A DNA stretch of 10,537 nt. Origin: an uncultured bacterium (GTDB lineage: Bacteria; Patescibacteriota; Saccharimonadia; Saccharimonadales; Saccharimonadaceae). A program made the position numbers and the translations under genes. Below, one piece after another: positions 1 to 5,949 of the stretch. The notes beneath the pieces are model-generated. The model was not told the origin of the DNA. It saw only the letters and a list, made by a program, of their open reading frames with translations, and searched no databases. The stretch is taken from contig CAIMUU010000043.1 in the NCBI GenBank assembly GCA_903844835.1, positions 1 through 10,537 of the forward strand. Direction: 5' to 3'. Positions within the stretch are counted from its first letter, which is position 1, and every line of letters begins with the position of its first letter.

Positions 1-756
1 AGGCTCAATTTCTGTTGGCTTGGCCGTATCTGGTATCCCAATTTTGTGCAAAATTAGCGACAATTGCTTAGCGCCAAAAATACTCGCCAAACCTTCTAGG
101 ACATTTGGCTTAAACTGACTATAGGTATAGACGACAAAATCATCAAATAGCTTTTTCTCAAACAAACCGATTAAAGGCCTGGCTCGTCTTAATATTCGAA
201 TTAATAATGTATCGACTCGTGGAGCAGGGAAGAAGTCGTTCTTGCGGAATGAATGTACAGCCGAAATATCAAACCAAGGATATAATAGCGTCGCCATTTG
301 GCTATTTTTGCTGTCTAGCGGTCGACCCATAATCTTTGCGGCAGCTTCCTTTTGGACAATCAAATGTGTGTCGACCGGCGAACTATTGGCATTAGTCAGT
401 TTTTTGATAACGGCCGACGAAATATTAAATGGGATATTTGAGAATACTTTATATGGACCAGTCGGCAAAGGGCAATCCATAAAGTCGCCCAGATGCAATA
501 CTAGCTTGCCGTCGCCAATATACCTATCTTTTAATTTGTTATATAAATTACTGTCTATCTCATAAGCCACGACCTTGGCGCTAACTCGAAGCAATTGCTC
601 TGTAATTATGCCTTGACCAGGCCCAATCTCATAAACAACATCTTGGCCCGTAATGCCAGAATTATTTATTAGTAGCGCAACCAGTGCCTTATCTTTAATA
701 AAGTTTTGCGAATAGGCAATTCTAGTTCTTAGTGATTTTTTTTGATTATTCATCAT
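1..756 (-). CDS. Erm-like rRNA adenine N6-methyltransferase (3' end outside window)
   Basis: This predicted SAM-dependent enzyme methylates adenine N6 in rRNA. The 252 codons seen are open to the window edge, so only a short C-terminal part is missing if the length matches the usual 250-290 aa of the family. Motifs seen: YSQNF at residues 15-19, the SAM motif EIGPGQG at 43-49, acidic YEID at 65-68, GDF at 90-92, the catalytic SNIPF at 106-110, and FFPAPRVDT in the C-terminal part. In the KsgA/Erm superfamily, SQNF plus NIPF is typical of Erm (23S rRNA A2058, macrolide-lincosamide-streptogramin resistance), whereas KsgA usually has GQ(N/H)F and NLPY. I infer Erm-like, but a divergent KsgA cannot be excluded. 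The start is one of two adjacent ATGs (756 or 753) with no clear Shine-Dalgarno. It is divergent from the small Cys-rich gene and shares a 112-bp intergenic region with it. Confidence 0.88.
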   Translation of the reverse strand, partial: MMNNQKKSLRTRIAYSQNFIKDKALVALLINNSGITGQDVVYEIGPGQGIITEQLLRVSAKVVAYEIDSNLYNKLKDRYIGDGKLVLHLGDFMDCPLPTGPYKVFSNIPFNISSAVIKKLTNANSSPVDTHLIVQKEAAAKIMGRPLDSKNSQMATLLYPWFDISAVHSFRKNDFFPAPRVDTLLIRILRRARPLIGLFEKKLFDDFVVYTYSQFKPNVLEGLASIFGAKQLSLILHKIGIPDTAKPTEIEP

Positions 757-785
757 ATCTATTATTCATCTTATAGGTTCATTGA

Positions 786-814
786 TTAAACTACAACCGT
801 ACCAACAATATAAT
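786..814 (+). promoter_or_regulatory. Candidate promoter of the small Cys-rich gene
   Basis: A perfect TATAAT lies at 809-814. A weak -35 (TTAAAC, 786-791) sits 17 bp upstream. Transcription would start near 821, giving a leader of about 48 nt before the ATG at 869. The region also lies upstream of the divergent methyltransferase. Confidence 0.5.
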
Positions 815-830
815 AATTTACATTGTCTTG

Positions 831-847
831 ATATTCTGTCAGAATAT
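831..847. promoter_or_regulatory. Palindromic operator-like site
   Basis: ATATTCT and AGAATAT form perfect 7-bp arms around a 3-nt centre (GTC). The site lies just downstream of the predicted start of transcription and upstream of the Shine-Dalgarno at 856-861. A repressor bound there would block elongation, but a small RNA hairpin is also possible. No cognate regulator is encoded in the window. Confidence 0.4.
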
Positions 848-868
848 GTACAAAAGAGGGGTAAATAG

Positions 869-1192
869 ATGAGAGAGTCTGAAAGTAAAATTATTATCCA
901 TGCCTTTACTCAAGATGGGGTTTTGTATCCGCCAGTCTGTGCTGAGTGCCAAATTTGCGTTAATTCAGAAGAAAAGGTGGTTGGCGTTGGATTTATGGGC
1001 GATGAAACGGCACTAAAATGCGACTTCAAGCAACAATTCATTAACCCTGAAGGTTGGTGTCGCAAGTTTAATCTTGACCAAACTAAATTATCCAGCCAGC
1101 AACTATACGAATATCTGCACGTACGAACGAAGGGTGAGCTCGGCAAAAAAGCCTGCAAATTATTCGATAAAACTAACGAAGACCTCGAATAG
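869..1192 (+). CDS. Small cysteine-rich protein with HiPIP-like Cys signature
   Basis: This is a 107-aa predicted cytoplasmic protein with no signal peptide or membrane segment. It has a good Shine-Dalgarno (GAGGGG, 856-861) 7 nt before the ATG. The cysteines are at 24, 27 and 30 (CAECQIC), 51 and 64. The stretch from C51 to F67 (C, six residues, I, three residues, GWC, two residues, F) fits the signature pattern of high-potential iron-sulfur proteins as I remember it, and those proteins also have a CxxC upstream. A role as a [4Fe-4S] or other metal-binding protein is inferred. Against it: classical HiPIPs are exported electron carriers, and the spacing from the CxxC to C51 is longer here (about 20-23 residues). 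It is a confident gene of uncertain function. It stands alone between a divergent methyltransferase and a gene with its own promoter signal. Confidence 0.72.
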   Translation: MRESESKIIIHAFTQDGVLYPPVCAECQICVNSEEKVVGVGFMGDETALKCDFKQQFINPEGWCRKFNLDQTKLSSQQLYEYLHVRTKGELGKKACKLFDKTNEDLE

Positions 1193-1232
1193 ATTGAGAC
1201 CACTCATAATCCCTAAATAGGGTTAGGTAGAG

Positions 1233-1238
1233 TATACT
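1233..1238 (+). promoter_or_regulatory. -10 element placing transcription start at the ATG
   Basis: TATACT ends exactly 6 nt before the ATG at 1245, so the usual -10 to +1 distance puts the first transcribed base at the A of the start codon. No Shine-Dalgarno fits in that space and no good -35 is visible. This suggests a leaderless mRNA. A short CCCTA/TAGGG inverted repeat at 1211-1222 lies just upstream. Confidence 0.4.
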
Positions 1239-1244
1239 AATCAG

Positions 1245-2552
1245 ATGAACAAAAAAACCTTACCGATTGTTGACGTTAAATTAGACAGTATTGTTGGTGG
1301 CGGTCGTGCTATCGGCACATTACCAAATGGATGCAAATTCTTTGTTTGGGGTGGACTCCCAGGCGAGACAGTTTCTGCTCAAATGACAAAAAAGAAGTCA
1401 AAGCTTGCCGAAGGTGTCGTCACAGCGGTTATTGAAGCTAGTAAGGATCGCAGAACACCTCGCGACCAAGATAGTTATCTATCAACCAGCCCTTGGCAAA
1501 TTATGACATTTGAGGCCGAGCAACGCTACAAGGCCGCATTAATTGAAGAGGCCTTTGAATTACACGACATCGTTCTGCCTGGTGTAATTGAAGTTTATAG
1601 CGACAACAAGCAGTTTGAATACCGCAACAAGATTGAATTCAGCTGGTGGTGGGACAAAGAGTCCGAACAGCTAGATTTGGCTTTTTTCCGTCGTAGTAGC
1701 CACGGCAAAATACCAGTTGAAGGCACAAGTCTAGCCAACCCATCAATTAATACTGCTGCCATTGCAATGCGCAATTTATTGCGACAAAAACCAGAAGTTC
1801 GGGCCTATAATCTTAAAACCATGCTAATTAGGTGCGACAAAAATGGCAGCATAGCTATGCAACTCTATGTTAGTGACCCCAATTTTGATTTACTAACAGA
1901 TAGTGAAGTTGCAGGCCTTAATATTTCAGGTTTTGAATTGATTTTTTCAAACCCAAAAAGTCCCGCCAGTGTTATCACCAAGCGTCTTCAAGCTTGGGGA
2001 AAAATAACCCTAACTGATACGATTTTAGATATTCCATTTAATTACGCGACCGAAAGTTTCTTCCAAATAAATATCCCTGTCTACGAACAAGCCCTACGTG
2101 ATATGAAACAGTGGGTTAATATCAAAAAGCCAACCGTAGACCTATATAGTGGTGTTGGCACAATAGGGCTAACAATTGGTGGCCCGAAAGTTACCTTGGT
2201 GGAGATTAGCGAACCAGCCGTCATCGAAATGAAACGAAATATCTCGATTTTGGAGCGCGAAAAAGCCGTTAAAGCCATTCTGGCTCCGTCCGAAAAAGCC
2301 CTGGAATACATTACGTCTGACGCAACCATTATTGTCGACCCACCCAGGGCCGGCCTGCACGAAGACGTAATCATAAAACTACTTGATGTCACGCCTGAAC
2401 GCATTATCTATTTATCTTGCAATCCAGTCACCCAAGCCCGCGATGTTGCTCGTCTAGCTACAAAATATGGCGTTCTTTACCATATGGGCTACAACTTTTT
2501 CCCTAGAACACCACATATCGAACATGTTGTCGTGCTCGATCTAAAAAAATAG
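1245..2552 (+). CDS. TrmA/RlmD-family RNA (uracil-5-)-methyltransferase, Fe-S ligands lost
   Basis: This SAM-dependent enzyme makes 5-methyluridine in RNA, most likely 23S rRNA (RlmD/RlmCD type); the exact target cannot be read from sequence. The 435 aa fit the family length. An N-terminal TRAM-like RNA-binding segment (about 1-60) is followed by the methyltransferase domain. Motifs seen: ESFFQIN at 270-276, the SAM loop DLYSGVGTIGL from D299, VDPPRAGL from V364, the catalytic nucleophile C392 in LSCNP, and the terminal HIEHVV whose Glu acts as base in the family. Where RlmD has CGGC, two ligands of its [4Fe-4S] cluster, this protein has STSP (residues 80-83), so the cluster is probably absent. 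Monocistronic and apparently leaderless. The symbol is withheld because RlmD, RlmC and TrmA cannot be separated here. Confidence 0.93.
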   Translation: MNKKTLPIVDVKLDSIVGGGRAIGTLPNGCKFFVWGGLPGETVSAQMTKKKSKLAEGVVTAVIEASKDRRTPRDQDSYLSTSPWQIMTFEAEQRYKAALIEEAFELHDIVLPGVIEVYSDNKQFEYRNKIEFSWWWDKESEQLDLAFFRRSSHGKIPVEGTSLANPSINTAAIAMRNLLRQKPEVRAYNLKTMLIRCDKNGSIAMQLYVSDPNFDLLTDSEVAGLNISGFELIFSNPKSPASVITKRLQAWGKITLTDTILDIPFNYATESFFQINIPVYEQALRDMKQWVNIKKPTVDLYSGVGTIGLTIGGPKVTLVEISEPAVIEMKRNISILEREKAVKAILAPSEKALEYITSDATIIVDPPRAGLHEDVIIKLLDVTPERIIYLSCNPVTQARDVARLATKYGVLYHMGYNFFPRTPHIEHVVVLDLKK

Positions 2553-2556
2553 TATT

Positions 2557-2577
2557 GCAAAATATTTATTGTTTTGC
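2557..2577. repeat. AT-rich inverted repeat after the methyltransferase gene
   Basis: GCAAAA and TTTTGC form 6-bp arms around a 9-nt loop, 5 nt after the stop codon. The stem is weak in G+C and is followed by only a broken T-rich stretch, so it is at best a poor terminator. It could equally be an operator, since it overlaps the likely -35 region of the next promoter. Confidence 0.3.
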
Positions 2578-2584
2578 TTATGTT

Positions 2585-2593
2585 TGTTATAAT
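2585..2593 (+). promoter_or_regulatory. Extended -10 promoter of the pilin/TPR module
   Basis: TGTTATAAT is a perfect extended -10 (TGn plus TATAAT at 2588-2593), the type that needs little -35 contact. Transcription would start near 2600, with a 47-nt leader before the ATG at 2647. It could serve all three genes up to 5236. Confidence 0.6.
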
Positions 2594-2646
2594 TAGGTCA
2601 TAATAATCATAATAAATTAATTTGATACAAATAGGAGTCGACCAAT

Positions 2647-2979
2647 ATGCCAAAGTTAAGTAAAAAATCAACACTACTAATCGGAGTTGTTGCATTAGTC
2701 TTGGTCATCACAGGAGTCGCTATATTCTTCATAACCAAAAACAGCCAAGTCCAGACTGTCGCCCCTGTTGTTACCCAAGCTGAATTATACAAAGCCCAGG
2801 CTCTAGAAGCTCTAAATAATAATGACGCCGCCGCAGCCAAGGATTTATTTGAAAAAGCCCAAGCTCAATATGACGAAATTAGCGCCCCAGACGAAACAGT
2901 TGTCAACGATCAGGTTGACATTGAAGCCCAACTTTGGCTAATTAATCACCCTAGCACACCATCTTCGACGGCCAATTAG
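2647..2979 (+). CDS. Membrane-anchored small TPR-like protein A
   Basis: This 110-aa protein starts with a Lys-rich cytoplasmic tail (residues 1-7), then one membrane helix (about 9-30, rich in Val/Leu/Ile). After a short linker comes one helix-turn-helix of TPR character: ALEALNNNDAAAAKDLFEKA has the small-residue spacing of a TPR hairpin. The positive-inside rule puts the C-terminal part outside the membrane. AGGAG about 10 nt upstream of the ATG serves as Shine-Dalgarno. It is followed after 41 bp by the pilin-like gene, and a paralogue lies on the other side of that gene. A role in assembling or anchoring the surface fibre is inferred from position alone; no enzyme motif is seen. Confidence 0.82.
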   Translation: MPKLSKKSTLLIGVVALVLVITGVAIFFITKNSQVQTVAPVVTQAELYKAQALEALNNNDAAAAKDLFEKAQAQYDEISAPDETVVNDQVDIEAQLWLINHPSTPSSTAN

Positions 2980-3020
2980 TTTATGATTAATTTTTATTTT
3001 CATAATATGAGTAGAAAATA

Positions 3021-4850
3021 ATGAACAAAAAGACTAGTGCGTTTACGATTATCGAGCTTATAGTTGTTGTTTCGATTGTCGGTGTATTGTCTACAATCGG
3101 TATTGTTTCTTACTCGCGCATACGCGCCAATGCCAGAGATTCAGCTAGGGCGTCTAAGGTCAATATTATGGCTGAAGCACTAGAGAAATATTACGACAAA
3201 AATGGCGAATACCCTAGTTGTAATGCTATGTCACAAAACGCCAGCACTCTCGTCACTTCAACCCTAGTTGGGATGGACCCAAATGTATTAACAGCTCCGA
3301 CAGCAGCAACTGGCACAGACTCACTGCTCCCGGCCTGTGCTGAAATCGGCTCGACTGACGCATTTGCCTATATTGGCGACACTAGTACGCCTTGTCTAAC
3401 TGGGACCGGGCAAACAAGTGCTTGTGCCCAATTTACTCTAAAATACCGCGAAGAAAGTTCCGGACAAATTGTTGCCATCTCAGGTTCGCACTGGAATATA
3501 GCCGGTACATTTACCTTGACTATCATCGCCGGCACAGGTGGTACTGTTAACACCGGCGGGACATACAATGTCGGTACAACCCAAACCATAACCGCCACTC
3601 ACAATGTTGGCTATGAATTCGTCAACTGGACTGGAAGTACTGGCTGTCTTGGTGCCGAAAGTCACACAATTACTATTGATGCCAACAAAACTTGTACGGC
3701 TAACTTTATTGCTACATATGCCCTCACAATTGCCGCTGGCGCCAACGGTACCGTAAACACGGCAGTAAATGGCATATATAATTCAGGCGATACCCCAACC
3801 ATTATTGCAACCCCTAGTACACATTATGAATTTTCTAGCTGGTCTGGAGGCGGAAATTGCCCTGGCACACAAACTCATACGATCTTGATGAACGCAGCCC
3901 AAAACTGTACGGCTAACTTTACAATTATTAACTACGTGCTATCAACGTCTGCCGGTACAGGTGGTAGTGTAATCGCTGGCGGAATCTACAACTCTGGAAC
4001 AACTCAAACTATCACCGCAACTCCTGCTACTTATTATGATTTTACCAGTTGGACTGGAAGTGCCGGCTGTAGCGGCATCGCTATCCACACGATTTATATG
4101 GATGGTGCAAAAAACTGTGTAGCTAGCTTTACGCCTACGCCAATTAGTACTCCTACAATGACGACTGTATCGAATTCATCTAACACAACCACGACTACAT
4201 GGACATGGCCGGCAGTGACCTGTACCGGCAACACCGCCAGATACCAATATCAGTATTCCTACGAAGGTTACACCAGCAGTTGGACTGGGCCACAGGCTGG
4301 CACTTCAGTCGCCAAAACTACCGCCAATGAAGGCTATAATTACTCCTTAGCCGTACAGGCCCAATGCTACAATACTGCCACAACCAGCAGTTGGAGTGCA
4401 TCCAATATTTCTAGCTATATTAGGCCAGTTTCTTCGCCAACTATGCCCGCAGCAACCACGCCACCATGGACTATAACCAGATTAAATGGTAACCATGTTC
4501 CGCCAGTAACTGTCCAACTCAGTACAACCGCTAGCTGCGGCACAGGAGTGTTATTATACTCAATGCTTGATATGTACACCGAAAGCTGGGCTTGGAGCCC
4601 ATCAGGCTTAAATGGTTGGTTATCAGATGTCACTGGAGGCTCTCACGCCGGAGCAACTGGTTGGTGGTGGGGGATGGGCTATAGGGGGACCACCATGACG
4701 GTTGCCAGCGATAGCAACACCAACGATATTCCAACTGGCAAGAAATTCAAAGAGAGTATTGTCCTAAAATGCGTAAACCAAACAACATCACGAGAAAGCG
4801 CAACAACTTCTGTAGTCGCTGGCGAAGGCCTGTTATTGTCAATCCCGTAA
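3021..4850 (+). CDS. Large prepilin-type surface protein with three Cys-paired repeats
   Basis: This is a 609-aa predicted type IV pilin-like or pseudopilin-like protein with an adhesin-like extension. A short basic leader (MNKKTSA) precedes the class III motif FTIIELIVVV; prepilin peptidase would cut at A7|F8, leaving E12 as the conserved Glu+5. The hydrophobic helix runs to about residue 30, followed by the usual pilin alpha-helix and a GEYPSC segment. Three tandem extracellular repeats follow (164-231, 232-302, 303-370), then a fibronectin-III-like region (about 373-470) rich in Thr, Ser and Trp, and a unique Trp-rich C-terminal domain. Ordinary pilins are 130-200 aa, so this is probably a minor or tip pilin exposing a binding domain. 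No Shine-Dalgarno is obvious (only GAG at 3009-3011). Likely co-transcribed with the flanking TPR-like genes. The binding partner is unknown; attachment to a host cell is a guess based on the lifestyle of these bacteria. Confidence 0.9.
   Translation: MNKKTSAFTIIELIVVVSIVGVLSTIGIVSYSRIRANARDSARASKVNIMAEALEKYYDKNGEYPSCNAMSQNASTLVTSTLVGMDPNVLTAPTAATGTDSLLPACAEIGSTDAFAYIGDTSTPCLTGTGQTSACAQFTLKYREESSGQIVAISGSHWNIAGTFTLTIIAGTGGTVNTGGTYNVGTTQTITATHNVGYEFVNWTGSTGCLGAESHTITIDANKTCTANFIATYALTIAAGANGTVNTAVNGIYNSGDTPTIIATPSTHYEFSSWSGGGNCPGTQTHTILMNAAQNCTANFTIINYVLSTSAGTGGSVIAGGIYNSGTTQTITATPATYYDFTSWTGSAGCSGIAIHTIYMDGAKNCVASFTPTPISTPTMTTVSNSSNTTTTTWTWPAVTCTGNTARYQYQYSYEGYTSSWTGPQAGTSVAKTTANEGYNYSLAVQAQCYNTATTSSWSASNISSYIRPVSSPTMPAATTPPWTITRLNGNHVPPVTVQLSTTASCGTGVLLYSMLDMYTESWAWSPSGLNGWLSDVTGGSHAGATGWWWGMGYRGTTMTVASDSNTNDIPTGKKFKESIVLKCVNQTTSRESATTSVVAGEGLLLSIP
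3510..4130 (+). repeat. Three tandem protein repeats of 68-71 aa within the pilin-like gene
   Basis: Repeat units lie at 3510-3713, 3714-3926 and 3927-4130. Each has an AGxxGxV turn, (I/T)YNxG, a TIxAT strand, YxFxxW(T/S)G, a first Cys, H-T-I and a second Cys followed by xAxF. The paired cysteines are C209/C225, C280/C296 and C350/C366, always exactly 16 residues apart, which suggests one disulfide per repeat. The pattern resembles the Flg_new/InlB B-repeat-like 'bacterial repeat' families. The DNA copies have diverged, so this is old duplication rather than recent expansion. Confidence 0.85.
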
Positions 4851-4879
4851 CAAATAACATTAACATCAAGTAGGTAGGT

Positions 4880-5236
4880 ATGACAAAAAAGAAAATTATA
4901 ATAATCATCGTATCAATACTAATTTTTGTATCAATTATTGTCGGCACAATTCTAATCTTAAATGCCAACAATGGCGGCAATAATACAGCCAAAGAAAAAA
5001 CTCCTGAACAGATTGCCCAGATTAGAACAGACGCCAATAACCTCAAATCACTTGCCATACAATCCATACAGGACGGCGATTATAGCAATGCAATGACACT
5101 TCTACAATCTGCAAAAGATAGTCTTACTGAAATTGACGACCAAGAGAACCTGGTTGATGTCGAATCACTAATATTCCAAACTGAAATTAACCTAAACCCA
5201 CCAGCCATAGTTGAAGACACTTTGCCAAGTTTCTAA
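4880..5236 (+). CDS. Membrane-anchored small TPR-like protein B
   Basis: This 118-aa protein has the same architecture as the gene at 2647-2979: a Lys-rich start (MTKKK), one very hydrophobic membrane helix (about 6-27), a polar linker (about 28-45) and a single TPR-like helical pair (AIQSIQDGDYSNAMTLLQSA). Both proteins continue with an acidic helix and a Pro-containing tail, so they look like diverged paralogues. It begins 29 bp after the pilin-like gene with AGG at 4872-4874 as a short Shine-Dalgarno, so co-transcription is likely. An envelope-facing scaffold or chaperone role for the pilin-like protein is inferred. It ends 9 bp from the convergent gene, with no hairpin terminator between them. 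Confidence 0.82.
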   Translation: MTKKKIIIIIVSILIFVSIIVGTILILNANNGGNNTAKEKTPEQIAQIRTDANNLKSLAIQSIQDGDYSNAMTLLQSAKDSLTEIDDQENLVDVESLIFQTEINLNPPAIVEDTLPSF

Positions 5237-5245
5237 GTATAATTT

Positions 5246-5722
5246 CTAACTAGTTCTAATCCGACGATAGGCAAATTTTGCGGCTGGTCGCCAACTGGTA
5301 TTGGCATCACTATCAAACTGATAAACAACACCATTTTTAACTTCACTAATCATAATTAATGCTGGATTATATGGTGCCAAGGTCTTGTAGTACAAAATAT
5401 CCTCGTCGCTAATATGGCTTCGGCCCGGAAAAACATCGTGAAATTTCTTGCGACCAACTTCATCGAAGTACATTGGTCGGCCCTTTGGTGGGACATAAAA
5501 TTCAGCCTTTAGCCCCATATGTGAAATAATCTTTCGAACATCTGATAATAGCAATTTAGACTTGCCAGAAATATATAAATATAGCTGTTTTTTAGAAGTT
5601 AAAAATAAGGTTGCCTCGGCAGTATGGCTAATCGGCACACGGAAAACGATTGCCTGCCTAACATCGGCATCAACCCCAAAATAATCTTTGATTGCGCGTT
5701 CTAGCGCCAACTCGTCATACAT
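5246..5722 (-). CDS. Conserved-looking hypothetical protein, 158 aa
   Basis: I do not recognise this protein. It is soluble, with no signal peptide or membrane helix, and has mixed alpha/beta character: hydrophobic strands near LFLTSKKQLYLYIS, a helix (VRKIISHM), then EFYVPPKGRP, VFPGRSHISDEDI and a basic C-terminus (FAYRRIRTS). The open frame runs upstream to 5935, but that part would cross the GC-rich inverted repeat and looks non-coding. I chose the ATG at 5722 because GGGAG (5732-5728) lies 5 nt before it. The ATG at 5734 is an in-frame alternative that adds four residues (MGDK), and TACAAT (5749-5744) lies 9 nt before that one. It is divergent from the helicase gene and convergent with the TPR-like gene. 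Confidence 0.75.
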   Translation of the reverse strand: MYDELALERAIKDYFGVDADVRQAIVFRVPISHTAEATLFLTSKKQLYLYISGKSKLLLSDVRKIISHMGLKAEFYVPPKGRPMYFDEVGRKKFHDVFPGRSHISDEDILYYKTLAPYNPALIMISEVKNGVVYQFDSDANTSWRPAAKFAYRRIRTS

Positions 5723-5765
5723 TTTGTCTCCCATATAAATACTATTGTAACACCTTGGGTGGCAG

Positions 5766-5771
5766 ATTATA
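5766..5771 (-). promoter_or_regulatory. Candidate -10 element for the hypothetical gene
   Basis: On the minus strand a perfect TATAAT lies at 5771-5766. A second perfect copy at 5785-5780 and a TACAAT at 5749-5744 are alternatives. No convincing -35 is present, so the true start of transcription is undecided. Confidence 0.35.
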
Positions 5772-5795
5772 TATTTTGGATTATAAAAACCTAGA

Positions 5796-5908
5796 GCATC
5801 TAGTGCGCTGCCATTACAAACACATCTGCAGCCCGAGCTCAATAGGGCGCCGGGGCCCCTAGTGGGCGCGGCGCGAAGCCGTGTTTGCAATGATAGTGCA
5901 TTAGAGGC
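5796..5908. repeat. Long GC-rich inverted repeat / structured RNA candidate
   Basis: The arms 5796-5823 and 5881-5908 pair over 28 positions. In the inner 24, 19 pairs are Watson-Crick. If the plus strand is transcribed, three of the other five become G-U; on the minus strand two do. The 57-nt interval is about 74% G+C against an AT-leaning background and folds again (GCGCCG with CGGCGC, plus an inner CCC/GGG). On the minus strand a T5 run (5789-5785) follows the base of the stem after about 6 nt, so it could end or attenuate a minus-strand transcript. No ORF use is credible. It may be a small RNA, a leader of a flanking gene, or a palindromic mobile repeat. Confidence 0.55.
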
Positions 5909-5936
5909 GACACTAGTGATTAAGTATCTAATCAAC

Positions 5937-5942
5937 TACAAT
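5937..5942 (+). promoter_or_regulatory. -10 element next to the helicase start codon
   Basis: TACAAT ends 7 nt before the ATG at 5950, putting the transcription start at about 5949. There is no Shine-Dalgarno in the gap and no clear -35. This fits a leaderless or nearly leaderless mRNA. Confidence 0.4.
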
Positions 5943-5949
5943 ATAAACA

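Noticed and set aside
242..565. 107-aa plus-strand ORF inside the Erm-like gene
   Set aside because: The minus-strand frame carries all the methyltransferase motifs over the same stretch, so this is a shadow.
3510..4130. CRISPR-like or recent DNA tandem array
   Set aside because: The repetition is at protein level with diverged DNA and no spacers.
5824..5880. Cloning-vector remnant, because several 6-bp restriction-type palindromes cluster here
   Set aside because: The flanking arms pair with each other through compensating G-U changes, which a vector junction would not show, and no known polylinker order is recognisable.
5723..5935. N-terminal extension of the hypothetical protein to 229 aa
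   Set aside because: The extension crosses the GC-rich inverted repeat, its composition is unlike the rest of the protein, and a Shine-Dalgarno supports the internal start at 5722.
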